Both the position numbers and the translations under genes were made by a program. A stretch of 64,000 nucleotides of DNA from Betaproteobacteria bacterium (GTDB lineage Bacteria > Pseudomonadota > Gammaproteobacteria > Burkholderiales > Rhodocyclaceae), in assembly GCA_016703785.1 (NCBI GenBank), contig JADJBM010000011.1:1-64000 (forward strand), written 5' to 3'. The notes below the pieces were generated by a model. That model did no database searches and was not told where the DNA came from. It saw only the letters and a program-made list of their open reading frames with translations. Of this stretch, positions 7,999-17,909 are shown in pieces (position 1 is the first letter of the stretch; every line of letters starts with the position of its first letter).

Positions 7999-10900
7999 TT
8001 GAGTTTAAATTTTGGAATCCACTTTGCTCAGCTTTATACCCGCGAGGGTTTGCTAGCGCTTGATGCGCTGTTTCTCCAGAAGTTGGCCGCTGCAGAGCCC
8101 GCCTTGTGCGAACAACTGGTCAAATCGCGCCTGGAGCCCGAGAGCTTGACCGCGAAACAGGAATCAACGTTGTTGATTGCCGTCGGTCCGTTTCTTGAAG
8201 ACTTCATTGCCGGCCTGTTTCAGATTGAAGCTCAGGTTGACGCACTCATCGCCACACATAGTGAATTGGCTCCGCTGTACGTGATCAAGCGCAAATTTGT
8301 CAAGCGTACGGCGGCAAAAATGATTGACGCCAACGAGGCTGCCACCTTTGACGGAGTGCAATTGCGCGCTGACATGCTGGCCTGCTTGGGCGGCAGTTTT
8401 GACGAGTTGCGTTTTGCCCAATTGATTTCAGCATGGCTGGAAGACGAATCCGCGCACGCGTCACAGCTTGAGTTGGCACGGCGTTACTCGGCCTGGGCCT
8501 TTCATACCAAAGCCGGCCAGGCGGCGCATCCCGACGGCGTGCTGTTTCGCGGCGTACGCGATATGGCTGCCGAAGATCTGGTACCTACCGCGCAGAAATC
8601 AGAACATCAGGGCTATGGCACCTACACCGTTGCGGTGGAACATATCCGCCGGCGCAAGGGTTTCTCGGTGACCGATCATGGCACCGACCTGCGTGGCGCG
8701 CTCGAGCAGGTGGACTATTGCATTTTGTGTCACGTGCAAGGCAAGGATTCCTGCTCCACCGGTTTGAAAGAGAAGCAGGGCAAGGACGCCCCTGCGCTGC
8801 GCGGCAAGGCAGCCTACAAGAAATCGGTGTTCAACGTGGTGCAGGCAGGTTGCCCGCTGAGCGAAAAAATATCAGAGTTTCACACGCTCAAGGGCAGTGG
8901 AAACCCGGTTGCGGCACTGGCAATGATCGTCGTGGACAACCCGATGGTGGCAGCCACCGGGCACCGGATTTGCAACGACTGCATGAAGTCCTGCATTTAT
9001 CAGAAGCAGGAACCGGTCAACATCCCGCAGGTCGAGACGCGCACGGTGAAAGACGTGTTGGCGCTGCCCTTTGGCCTGGAAATATATTCCTTGCTGACGC
9101 GCTGGAATCCGCTCAACTTGCGCCGGCCCTATCCCCGTGCGCGCACCGGCTGTCGGGTTTTGATCACCGGCTTGGGGCCGGCCGGCTATACGCTGGCGCA
9201 TCATCTGCTCAACGAAGGCCACACGGTAGTGGCGATTGACGGGTTGAAGATCGAGCCACTGCCAGAAAACCTGAGCGGCGTGCGCAGCGACGGCAGTCGT
9301 GCCACCTTCGCTCCGGTACAGCAAATCGGCAGCATATTCGAGGATCTGGATCAGCGCGTGCTGGCCGGCTTTGGTGGGGTTGCCGAATATGGCATCACCG
9401 TGCGCTGGGACAAGAACTTCCTGAAAGTCGTGCGCCTGCTGCTGGAGCGCCGCGCCGAATTCCTGATGTTTGGCGGCGTCCGGTTCGGTGGCACGCTGGA
9501 TGCGGAGCAGGCGTTTCAAATGGGCTTTGACCATATCGCGCTGGCCATGGGTGCCGGGCGCCCCACCATCTTGAATATCCCTAACGCGCTGGCGCGCGGT
9601 GTGCGCACGGCATCGGATTTTCTGATGGCGCTGCAGTTGACCGGTGCTGCAAAATCTGATTCGCTGGCTAATATGCAGTTGCGCCTGCCGGTATTGGTGA
9701 TTGGTGGCGGCTTGACCGGCATTGATACCGCGACCGAGTCGCTGGCCTATTACCCAGTGCAGGTAGAGAAGTTCCTGGCTCGTTTTGAGTCGCTGTGCGC
9801 CCAGCGGGGTGAGGCCACCATCAGGGCGAGTTGGGCCGCAGAAGAGTCCGAAATTGGCGATGAATTCATCCGCCACGCAAAGGCAATTCGGGCCGAGCGA
9901 GCGCGTGCCGCCGCTACCGGCACACCTGCAAGGATTCTGGAATTGCTCAATTCCTGGGGTGGTGTGACTCTGGCCTATCGCAAACGCATGTTCGACAGTC
10001 CGGCCTATACGCTTAATCACGAAGAGATCGAGAAAGCATTGGAAGAGGGCATCGTCTATGCCGAGTGCCTGAACCCGCAGGCGGTGGTGGTCGATTCATT
10101 CGGCGCCGCTTGCGCTATGAAGTTTCGCGCGCAAGTGCGTGATGCTGATGGCAAGTGGAGCGACGGCGAAGAAGTCACGCTGCCCGGGCGCGCCATATTT
10201 GTCGCTGCCGGCACGCACCCGAACACGGTATTGGCGCGCGAAGACGCGACGCATTTCAAGCTTGACGGACGCTATTTCGCCGCCTGTGATGAAGCCGGCA
10301 CACCGTTAAGGCCAGAGCCTGGGATCTCTAAACCGGCGCAACCTGACATTTTATTGAGCAAGGGACACAGTGGCAAGTCCATTTCCTTCTTTGGCGACTT
10401 GCACCCGTCATATTTTGGCAATGTGGTCAAGGCCATGGGCTCGGCCAAGCAGGGGTACCCGATTGTATCAAGGGTGCTGGCACAGCAACCACCCGCCTTG
10501 AGTGAGGACGACAGTGTTTTTTTTGCCAGACTAAACAGCGGCTTGCGTGTCACCGTGCATGAGGTAACGCGCCTCACCCCAAATATCGTCCAAGTGGTGT
10601 TGCGCGCACCATTTTGCGGCGGCGCAATTCAAGCCCGGTCAGTTCTTCCGGCTGCAAAATTTTGAATCGCTGGCGCCCCTTGTGCACGGCACGGTGCATG
10701 GCGATGGAAGGCCTGGCGCTGACCGGCGCCTGGGTTGATGTGAAGAAAAGGGTTGATTGCCTGCATCGTGCTGGAAATGGGTGGTTCGGCCAACTTGGTG
10801 GCAGCCCTGCAGCCCGGCGAGCCGGTCATATTGATGGGGCCAACAGGCATGCCCACGCATATCGAAGCCAATGAAACCGTCATGCTGGTTGGTGGCGGCT

Positions 10901-11526
10901 TGGGCAATGCGGTATTGTTTTCGATCGGAGCTGCCTTTCGCGCTGCGGGCTCCAAGGTGTTGTACTTCGCCGGCTACAAGAAGGCGATTGACCGCTACAA
11001 GGTCGAGGAGATCGAGGCAGCGGCCGACGTCATCGTATGGTGTTGCGACGAGGCGCCCGGTTTCACTCCGGGGCGGCCGCAGGACAAGACCTTTTGCGGC
11101 AACATGGTGCAGGCGATTGCCGCTTATACCCGCGGCGAGCTCGGAGAAGCGCCGATACCGACGCAGGCGGTTGGTCGGATCATCGCGATTGGTTCCGACC
11201 GCATGATGGCTGCTGTAGGATTGGCCCGTCACAATCAACTCAAGCCGTACTTCAAGGACGGGCACTTCGCCATTGCGTCGATCAACTCGCCGATGCAATG
11301 CATGATGAAAGAAATTTGCGCCCAGTGTCTGCAGCCCCAGTGTGACCCGGTGACGGGGAAAGTGACCTATGTCTTTTCCTGTTTCAACCAAGATCAACCG
11401 CTTGATAGCGTCGATTTTGCCGGACTGGGTGCACGCCTGGCACAGAATTCATTACAGGAAAAACTAACCACGCAATGGATCAGCGCCTGCGTCCATGAGT
11501 TGCGGCTGGAGCGGTCGGTAGTCTAG
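7999..11526 (+). pseudogene. Fused GltD-like and ferredoxin-NADP-reductase-like flavoprotein (NfnB-NfnA-like), frameshifted
   Basis: One continuous protein of about 1,170 aa if three small indels (about 10612, 10693 and 10758) are repaired. The first about 230 residues are helical and unassigned. Next come GltD/NfnB features: cysteine-rich segments near residues 240 (CILCHVQGKDSC) and 330 (CNDCMKSC), a first dinucleotide fold (ITGLGPAGYTLAHHLL) and a second one (VIGGGLTGIDTATES). From about residue 850 it turns into an NfnA/PyrK/SudB-type FNR module, with VMLVGGGLGNAV and a C-terminal [2Fe-2S] motif (CMMKEICAQC, then FSC). The start is TTG at 7999 behind AGAGG. NfnAB couples NADH, NADPH and ferredoxin. 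By analogy this could balance ferredoxin with pyridine nucleotides for the neighbouring enzymes. Frameshifts may be sequencing errors. Confidence 0.72.
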
Positions 11527-11631
11527 CGAATCAGATGCTGCAGCTTGTGCCGGTCTTGTCTTTCCACTCGTCCGCTTCGGGTAGCGGCGCCTTGCGTTTG
11601 TTGATGCTTTTCCAATGCGGCACTCGGCCCC

Positions 11632-11660
11632 AAATATGAAGTGCAACACATTACCTCCTG
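11632..11660. repeat. Solitary IS30-type end sequence
   Basis: Positions 11632-11649 repeat, in the same orientation, the 18-base left end of the IS30 element at 6869-6886. The stretch 11643-11660 is also an exact reverse complement of 6891-6908. The transposase gene is absent here, so this is a remnant end, or one side of an earlier composite insertion that brackets the large oxidoreductase gene. Confidence 0.6.
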
Positions 11661-11685
11661 AGATGTTCATGCAAGGAACAGCACA

Positions 11686-14600
11686 ATGTTAAATATCAAT
11701 CACCTCCGGGAACCTTCGCTCGACGATCGCTACGAACTTGAACGCGGGCAGGTTTTCCTGAGCGGAATACAGGCGCTCACGCGCCTCATGATCGATCAGC
11801 AGCGGCGGGATGCCCGAGATGGCCTGCGCACCGCGTCTTTTGTAACTGGCTATCCCGGATCGCCGCTCAGCGGTCTCGACCTCGTGTTGCACAGTGCGTC
11901 TGCACTCCTGAAGAAATACTCTGTACATCACGCGCCGGCCCAGAACGAAGAGTCTGCGGTGGTCGCGCTGATGTGGACGCAGATGCTTGACCAGCATCCA
12001 CACCCGGACGTCGATGGGGTGACTGGGTACTGGTACGGCAAAGGGCCGGGCCTCGACCGCGCGGGCGACGCGATCAAGCACGGCAACTTCGCGGGGACAA
12101 GCAAACTCGGTGCCGTGGTCATCTTCAGCGGCGAGGACCACGAAGCCAAAAGCTCGACTGTGCCCTACCAGCAGGAATTCTCGTTCGAGCACTCCGGGAT
12201 CCCGGTTCTGTACCCTGCGTCGGTCGCGGAATTTCTCGAATTTGGACTGCATGCGGTCGCAATGTCGCGCTACAGCGGATGTTGGGTCTCACTCAAACTC
12301 GCCGGTTCGCTTTGCGACGGCAGCGAAACGGTCACGGTCGACCTGGATTTTCCCCCGATCGCAGTGCCCCAGCACGAGGTTGCAAAGCCTTTGAGCAATG
12401 CGCCTGGCTACCTGTACCTCCCTGGTTTTAACATCAACACCGAGCAAAATCTCTATTACGAACGACATGATGCCGTGCGTGCCTATGCACGCGCCAACGC
12501 GCTTGATCGGATCGTCGTGCGCTCGACGCGCGACCGCATCGGAATAGTTGCCGCTGGCAAGACCTTCACCGACGTCAGACAGGCTTTGCGCGAGCTCGGC
12601 TACGATGACCATGCCCTTAACGCTGCCGGGATTCGCTTGCTCAAGATCGGGCTCTTGTGTCCGATGGACCCTGAGATCGTCCGCGAATTTGCGCACGGCC
12701 TGAGCGACATCATCGTTGTCGAGGAGAAGCGTGACTTCCTGGAGCGACAGATCGGCCGCGTCGTGTGTGACCTTGGGACGCTGGTGCGGATCGTCGGGAA
12801 GTTCGACGAGAGGGGCAAGCCGCTATTCCCGATACAAGGCGCCATGGATTTTGATTTCATTGCGGACACGCTCTGGGGCGTGTTGGCGCAGCGCGTCGCG
12901 CCGCCCGAGGCCGCGCGGCATCGCGCGAGGAGACTTGAGACTATCGCAAAGCGTACTTCAGTCGCAAGTCTGCGCCGCTCGCTCAATTTCTGTTCTGGCT
13001 GCCCCCACAACATCGGTGTGCGGCTCGCCGAAGGACAAGTGGCTTGGGGAAGCCCCGGGTGTCACATTTTCGCGGCCCTGTCGCCCGAGCCGACGCGGCG
13101 CATCGAGGCAGTCACGCAGTTCGGCGGCGAAGGTCTGCCATGGATCGGCCTCGCGCCGTTCACGAGCCGCAAGCATATCGTGCAGAACGTCGGTGACGGC
13201 GGCCTATTCCATTCGGCTTATTTCAACATCCGTGCGGCCGTGTCCGCCGGAGTCTCGATCACGTTCAAGATTCTCTACAATGGTGCGATCGCGAATACCG
13301 GGGGCCAGGCGTCAGTATCCGCCCGTACGATCCCGGAGATCGCGCAGCTTCTTGCAACCGACCGAATCGTGCGTATCGCTGTCATTACGAAGGATCGCCG
13401 TACCTATCGCTCGGTTGACCTTCCGTCGAACACCATCGTTCGCGAGCCGGGCGACATGGAGGCGGTGCTCAAGGAATTCGAAGCCGTGAATGGGGTCACG
13501 GTCGTCATCTACGATGGCCAATGCGCCAACGAGCGGCGGCGACAGCAGAAGCGCGGCAAGTTGCCGACGCCAACCCAGTTCACCATCGTGCACGAGGATG
13601 TGTGCGAGAATTGCGGCGCGTGCGGCGAGGTCGCCAATTGCATGTCGCTGCAAAAGGTAGACACCGAATTCGGCCAGAAGACACACATTCATCAATCGTC
13701 CTGCAACCAGGACCAAAGCTGCATCAATGCCGATTGTCCGTCTTTCGTAACGGTGAAGACCGTGCCCGGTGGCGGCGTCCGGAAGCCGAAACCGACGACC
13801 ATCGACGTCGTGATGCCCGAGCCGCTGCAGCCGGCGCTAAAACAGCCCTATCACATTTATAGCCCGGGCGTCGGCGGCACCGGCGTCATCACGGCCAATG
13901 CCATCCTCGGCCAGGCTGCAACGCTTGACGGCAACCGCGTGCTCAGTTTCGACCAAACCGGCGCGGCGCAAAAATGGGGCGCGGTGCTCTCGAGCCTGAT
14001 TATCGCAAAACCCGGTGACGAGGTGTCGGTGAACACCATCGGCCGCGGACAGGCGGACCTCTATCTTGCGCTCGACCTGCTTGCAGCGACCGAAGCGAAC
14101 AATCTTGCGCGCTGCGCAGCGGAACGCACGACCGCAGTCATCAACTCGGCCATCCTGCCGAACAGCGAGATGATCCGCAATGTGCGTTTGTCGGTACCAG
14201 CCGATCAAATGACCGAGTCGATCATGGCGGTTGTCGACAAGGAGCGTAGCTTCGTATCAGACGCACGCGCCATCGCCGAGGCCATGTTCGGCGACTACAT
14301 GATGGTTAACATGGTCATGATCGGCGCAGCCTATCAGCGTGGCTACCTACCGATCTCGGCGGCGAGCATCGAAAAGGCGATCCGCATGAACAAGGTCGCG
14401 GTTGAAGCCAATGTTCAGGCATTCCAGGCCGGACGCCTGTCGGTCCACGATCCGGCACGGCTACGGGCGGCCACGGTTGCGTCTTACGGCACGGTTGCAG
14501 ATCGTTCCCGCGAGCTCTTGCGCCGGCCGAATGCCGCGCGCTGCGCAGCCACCGAACGGTTGTTGGCATCGATACCGGAACTCGATACCCCAACCAGAGA

Positions 14601-15234
14601 ATTTTTGAGCAAGCGCATTGAAGACATCATCGAATATCAGAACCTTGCCTATGGTGAGCGTTATGCGGATAAGGTGAGGATTGCGGCCAACGCGGAACAT
14701 GCCGTGGCTGACAGCGCCGGCATCGCGCGCGATGTGATGCGTAATCTGCATAAGCTGATGACCTACAAGGATGAGTACGAGGTCGCGCGGCTGCTCGTCC
14801 AGGGGACGTTTACCGCACGTGTGCGCGCAGCCTTCGATCCCGGATCGAAGTTATACTACAACCTGCAGCCCCCACTGCTGCGTTGGTTTGGACTCAATGG
14901 CAAGGTGGCATTGGGCACTTGGATTACGCCGGCGTTGCGTGCGCTCTCGGCGGTTCGCTTTCTACGCGGCACGGCGCTCGATCCGTTCGGCTATGCCCCG
15001 GTGCGTCGTGTTGAGCGGGAACTGGTCGGTTGGTACGAAGGTCTGCTCGACAGGGTCTTGCCGATGTTGACATCCAAAAACGCATCTATCATTCGCGAAA
15101 TTGTCAATCTGCCCGACGACATTCGCGGCTATGAGGACCTCAAGCTCCATTCGGCCGCGAAGGCGCGGGAACGGGCGCTAAGCCTGCTTGAACGCCTGGC
15201 GGCTTCGTCAGCAAACCCCGAAAGTCAAATTTGA
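11686..15234 (+). CDS. Indolepyruvate:ferredoxin oxidoreductase family protein, fused subunits
   Basis: A 1,182-aa single-chain member of the indolepyruvate/2-oxoacid:ferredoxin oxidoreductase family. The N-terminal part holds the pyrimidine-binding and transketolase-C-like domains (TGYPGSPLSGLDL). A TPP-binding region follows from about residue 435 (CSGCPHNIGVRL, GDGGLFHSAYFN). A cysteine cluster near residues 640-690 (CENCGACGEVANC, SCNQDQSCINADCPSF) binds [4Fe-4S]. The gamma-type domain begins near residue 725 (SPGVGGTGVITANAIL), and a C-terminal helical domain typical of the proteobacterial fused type follows. It oxidatively decarboxylates 2-oxo acids to acyl-CoA while reducing ferredoxin; the substrate is not determined. 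The ATG at 11686 is preceded by AAGGAAC. It probably supplies reduced ferredoxin to the upstream iron-sulfur proteins. Confidence 0.9.
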   Translation: MLNINHLREPSLDDRYELERGQVFLSGIQALTRLMIDQQRRDARDGLRTASFVTGYPGSPLSGLDLVLHSASALLKKYSVHHAPAQNEESAVVALMWTQMLDQHPHPDVDGVTGYWYGKGPGLDRAGDAIKHGNFAGTSKLGAVVIFSGEDHEAKSSTVPYQQEFSFEHSGIPVLYPASVAEFLEFGLHAVAMSRYSGCWVSLKLAGSLCDGSETVTVDLDFPPIAVPQHEVAKPLSNAPGYLYLPGFNINTEQNLYYERHDAVRAYARANALDRIVVRSTRDRIGIVAAGKTFTDVRQALRELGYDDHALNAAGIRLLKIGLLCPMDPEIVREFAHGLSDIIVVEEKRDFLERQIGRVVCDLGTLVRIVGKFDERGKPLFPIQGAMDFDFIADTLWGVLAQRVAPPEAARHRARRLETIAKRTSVASLRRSLNFCSGCPHNIGVRLAEGQVAWGSPGCHIFAALSPEPTRRIEAVTQFGGEGLPWIGLAPFTSRKHIVQNVGDGGLFHSAYFNIRAAVSAGVSITFKILYNGAIANTGGQASVSARTIPEIAQLLATDRIVRIAVITKDRRTYRSVDLPSNTIVREPGDMEAVLKEFEAVNGVTVVIYDGQCANERRRQQKRGKLPTPTQFTIVHEDVCENCGACGEVANCMSLQKVDTEFGQKTHIHQSSCNQDQSCINADCPSFVTVKTVPGGGVRKPKPTTIDVVMPEPLQPALKQPYHIYSPGVGGTGVITANAILGQAATLDGNRVLSFDQTGAAQKWGAVLSSLIIAKPGDEVSVNTIGRGQADLYLALDLLAATEANNLARCAAERTTAVINSAILPNSEMIRNVRLSVPADQMTESIMAVVDKERSFVSDARAIAEAMFGDYMMVNMVMIGAAYQRGYLPISAASIEKAIRMNKVAVEANVQAFQAGRLSVHDPARLRAATVASYGTVADRSRELLRRPNAARCAATERLLASIPELDTPTREFLSKRIEDIIEYQNLAYGERYADKVRIAANAEHAVADSAGIARDVMRNLHKLMTYKDEYEVARLLVQGTFTARVRAAFDPGSKLYYNLQPPLLRWFGLNGKVALGTWITPALRALSAVRFLRGTALDPFGYAPVRRVERELVGWYEGLLDRVLPMLTSKNASIIREIVNLPDDIRGYEDLKLHSAAKARERALSLLERLAASSANPESQI

Positions 15235-15540
15235 GCGAATCGATGATTCGGCCGGGCGGCATGGGCGGCGGAGTGCCGGGGTAAGATAGACACAGTCAAG
15301 GATCCGAATTCCACGCCGCGATTCTGCAGAGGACTTCACGCCCTGCGTACGTCGGCACCCCCTTGGAATTTCGTGTTAACTCCCAGAAATGTCGTTGAGC
15401 GAATTTCTCAATTAACACTCGTCGGCGCGTGTCCGTTGACACTGTCTTGCTTGGAGAGTCGTCGCTGCCGATAACCACGTTCGCTGCGCCGCTGGTGCGT
15501 TTACCTGTTGATGGGGACGCACTGCGCGAAGGGGGCCGCC
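15235..15540. other. Intergenic stretch without recognisable gene
   Basis: About 300 bases after the fused oxidoreductase stop. Short open frames exist on both strands, but none shows a recognisable motif. No clear terminator with a T-run was seen. The segment leads into mobile-element debris. Confidence 0.4.
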
Positions 15541-15735
15541 GGTATGCGGTGGACAGTATCTCCCGCGCCGTCCGCGCGCGTGCGCCCGCTCTGGCAGTGC
15601 GCAAAACTCCATGCCATGGAGCTGCACGAGGACGGGCGCTCGCGGTGCGCGGTAGAGTCGCGGGTGATCGGCCGTTTCATCGAGTGCGGCGACCCGCGCT
15701 ATGGCTTTGCGTGTATCTACTGCAACCTCTGCGCA
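15541..15735 (+). pseudogene. Remnant of an IS91-like transposase N-terminus
   Basis: The + frame reads PLWQCAKLHAMELHEDG, then RVIGRFIECGDPRYGFACIY and two further cysteines. This resembles the zinc-binding N-terminal domain of IS91-family transposases (typically ...FLxCGDxxxGFAxxxC). The frame loses similarity at both ends and there is no catalytic domain, so only a fragment remains. It abuts the truncated ATP-grasp gene on the other strand. The call rests on a short motif. Confidence 0.45.
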
Positions 15736-16280
15736 GCACGCACCATCACGCCCTTGCCGACCTGCGCTGGATTCAGTTCGAGGGAACGCAGCACGCAGGG
15801 CGCGTCGGCCTTGCCTGGCGCGAACGCTTTCGCCAGTTCCAGCAGGCGCTCAAAGCAGGCTTTGAGCGGCACATCCGGCGGCTGGGATCCATTGCGCCTG
15901 GCGACGGCGACGAGCTTCTGGTAGGCCAGGGTGCGCCTGAAGAGGCCGAGAAAATCTTCGGCATCGGTCAGCTCGGCGGCGGCATACACGGAAGCACGGT
16001 CGCGGCGGAAATTGCCTTCGCCCAGCTCGGCCTCCAGGCCACCCAGTCCGGCACTGATGACCATGCCGAACTCGCGCGTGCTATTCAGGCTGATGCGAAT
16101 GTCCACCGCGTCAGCCGGTACGGCCCGGTCTGCAAAGCCAATCTGCAGATCCGCGAGCAAGGATTGCAGCTCGGTATCGCTCAGTTTGCCGCGCCCTGCC
16201 GATGCTGCCTGCGCGAACAGGTTCGCGGTATTGGAAACTGGTGGGTTCTGCACTGCATTGTCCCATTTGGTGAATCGCAA
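15717..16280 (-). pseudogene. Truncated ATP-grasp acyl-CoA synthetase (NDP-forming type), N-terminal part
   Basis: A 187-aa frame whose body (DIRISLNSTREFGMVISAGL, then LGGLEAELGEGNFRRDRASV, ending LRSLELNPAQVGKG) matches the ATP-grasp domain of acetate/acyl-CoA synthetases of the ADP-forming type. In that family the ATP-grasp part is normally joined to CoA-binding domains in a protein of roughly 700 aa; those are missing here. The frame ends exactly where IS91-like sequence begins on the + strand, suggesting truncation by a mobile element. The start ATG at 16280 fits the start of the homology. Confidence 0.5.
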
Positions 16281-16398
16281 CAGGACGCGTGGCCGTTTTC
16301 GTATTCGAGCTACCGCGCGCTGCCGGAGTACTATAACAGATACAGATTAATTGATTTAATGATTAATGCTGTATCAGTTGATTCCAATCAAATTTCCC

Positions 16399-17544
16399 TT
16401 AGCGATCGATCGCATTCGCGCCGATGTCGCCTACGCGCTCCACGCCGAGCAGGCTCATCGTCACTTCCAGCTCGCGCTTGAGGATCATCAGGACCTCCGC
16501 CACACCAGCCTCGCCGCGCGCCGCCAGGGCATAGGCCCACGCGCGGCCGAGCATGACGGCCCGCGCACCCTGGGCAAGCGTCTTGGCAATATCTTGGCCA
16601 CTGCGAATGCCGCCGTCCATGAGGACTTCCAGTCGCTCGCCGGCCGCCTCGACGATGCGCGGCAGCACGGAGATGGCAGAGGGCGCGCCGTCGAGCTGGC
16701 GGCCGCCGTGGTTGGAGACGACCACCGCGCTGGCGCCGACGTCGGCTGCGGCGCGCGCGTCGTCGGCGTCGAGCACGCCCTTGATGACGATCGGCCCGTG
16801 CCAGTGTTCGCGCACCCAGCCGAGGTCGTTCCAGGTGACGCCCGGGTCGAACTGGGCATCGACCCAGACCTTCATGGCTTCAAGGCTGCGCGCAGAAGGC
16901 ACGGCCTGGGCGAGGTTGCCGAAGGTGAGCGGTTTGCCGCCGATGGGCACGTCGAGCAGCCAGCGTGTGTGGCGGACGATTTCCCATAGCTTGGCGATCC
17001 TGCCGAGCGGCGACGCACCGCCACTCATGCCGTTGCGCACATCACGGTAGCGCGTGGCGAACACCGGCAGGTCTACTGTGAACACCAGCGTGGTGCAGCC
17101 AGCCGCCTGCACGCGGGCGAGCAGCTCTTTCGCGTAGCCGCGATCGCGAATGACATACAGCTGAAACCAGAACGGCGCCGTACTGCCGGCACTGACTTCC
17201 TCAATGGAACAGATGGATACCGTGCTGAGACAAAAAGGCACGCCGGCAGCTTGCGCGGCGCGCGCCGCCTGCACTTCGCCGCGGCGGGCGTAGAGGCCGG
17301 CCAGACCCACCGGAGCGAGGATCACCGGCTGCGCCAGTTTCTGGCCGAGCACGGTCGTCGTCGTGTCGATGGCCGAGGCACCGCGCAGGACGCGCTGGTG
17401 CAGCTTGAGTGCGTCGAGATCGGCCTGGTTGGCCCTGAGGGTGAGCTCAGCGTAGGCGCCGCCGTCGATGTAGTCGAAGAAAGCGCGTGGCAGGCGCCGC
17501 TGTGCCAGCAGGCGGTAATCCGAAACGGAAGCCGGAACCAGCAT
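16399..17544 (-). CDS. lldD: FMN-dependent L-lactate dehydrogenase / 2-hydroxyacid oxidase
   Basis: A 381-aa TIM-barrel FMN enzyme of the LldD/glycolate oxidase family. Seen are the N-terminal FFDYIDGGAYAELTLRAN, the LAPVGLAGLYARRGEVQAA segment, the phosphate/FMN region DGGIRSGQDIAKTL and the catalytic-histidine motif VSNHGGRQLDG. It oxidises L-lactate or a similar 2-hydroxy acid to the 2-oxo acid and passes electrons to the quinone pool. It lies downstream of korAB and the ferredoxin on the same strand. Its product could feed the adjacent 2-oxoacid:ferredoxin oxidoreductase. The substrate could also be mandelate or glycolate; LldD is the closest by motif. Confidence 0.85.
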   Translation of the reverse strand: MLVPASVSDYRLLAQRRLPRAFFDYIDGGAYAELTLRANQADLDALKLHQRVLRGASAIDTTTTVLGQKLAQPVILAPVGLAGLYARRGEVQAARAAQAAGVPFCLSTVSICSIEEVSAGSTAPFWFQLYVIRDRGYAKELLARVQAAGCTTLVFTVDLPVFATRYRDVRNGMSGGASPLGRIAKLWEIVRHTRWLLDVPIGGKPLTFGNLAQAVPSARSLEAMKVWVDAQFDPGVTWNDLGWVREHWHGPIVIKGVLDADDARAAADVGASAVVVSNHGGRQLDGAPSAISVLPRIVEAAGERLEVLMDGGIRSGQDIAKTLAQGARAVMLGRAWAYALAARGEAGVAEVLMILKRELEVTMSLLGVERVGDIGANAIDR

Positions 17545-17603
17545 GTTGCACCTCGCTCGGTATGGAGCGGGGGATTATTGCATGCCGCGGAGTGCGGAGC
17601 CCA

Positions 17604-17625
17604 CCCTCTCCCCAGAGGGAGAGGG
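17604..17625. repeat. GC-rich hairpin (CCCTCTCC/GGGAGAGGG)
   Basis: A near-perfect inverted repeat between the ferredoxin and lldD genes. It has no T-run on the - strand, so it is probably an intergenic repeat of the common CCCTCTCC type, not a strong terminator. It may stabilise upstream mRNA. Confidence 0.45.
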
Positions 17626-17635
17626 CAACAGGTGC

Positions 17636-17890
17636 TCAGGCGGGCACGGCCGTCAGCTTGAGGAACTTGTCGTGCAACTGTTCCTTGCTCTCGGTGCAGT
17701 TCGGATCGATGACAATGCAGTCGACCGGACAGACGGCGATGCATTGCGATTCGTCGTAGTGGCCGACGCACTCGGTGCATTTCGTCGCATCGATGACGTA
17801 GGTTTCTTCGCCCTGCGAAATGGCGTTGTTCGGGCACTCCGGTTCGCACACGTCGCAGTTGATGCACTCGTCGGTAATCATGAGGGCCAT
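17636..17890 (-). CDS. 2[4Fe-4S] ferredoxin (YfhL type)
   Basis: An 84-aa ferredoxin from the ATG at 17890. It has two cluster motifs: CINCDVCEPECPNNAI and, with the insertion typical of the YfhL/Allochromatium-type, CTECVGHYDESQCIAVCPVD. It directly follows korB (19 bases between korB stop and ferredoxin start) and is the likely electron acceptor of KorAB. In aromatic-degrading Rhodocyclales, similar ferredoxins pass electrons from 2-oxoglutarate:ferredoxin oxidoreductase to ring-reducing enzymes. Here the divergent aldehyde oxidoreductase is another possible partner. Confidence 0.92.
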   Translation of the reverse strand: MALMITDECINCDVCEPECPNNAISQGEETYVIDATKCTECVGHYDESQCIAVCPVDCIVIDPNCTESKEQLHDKFLKLTAVPA

Positions 17891-17909
17891 ACTGTGCTGC
17901 TCCTTCCAT

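Noticed and set aside
15429..16481. 350-residue + frame opposite the ATP-grasp fragment
   Set aside because: Shadow frame without motifs; only the short IS91-like stretch in a different + frame has similarity.
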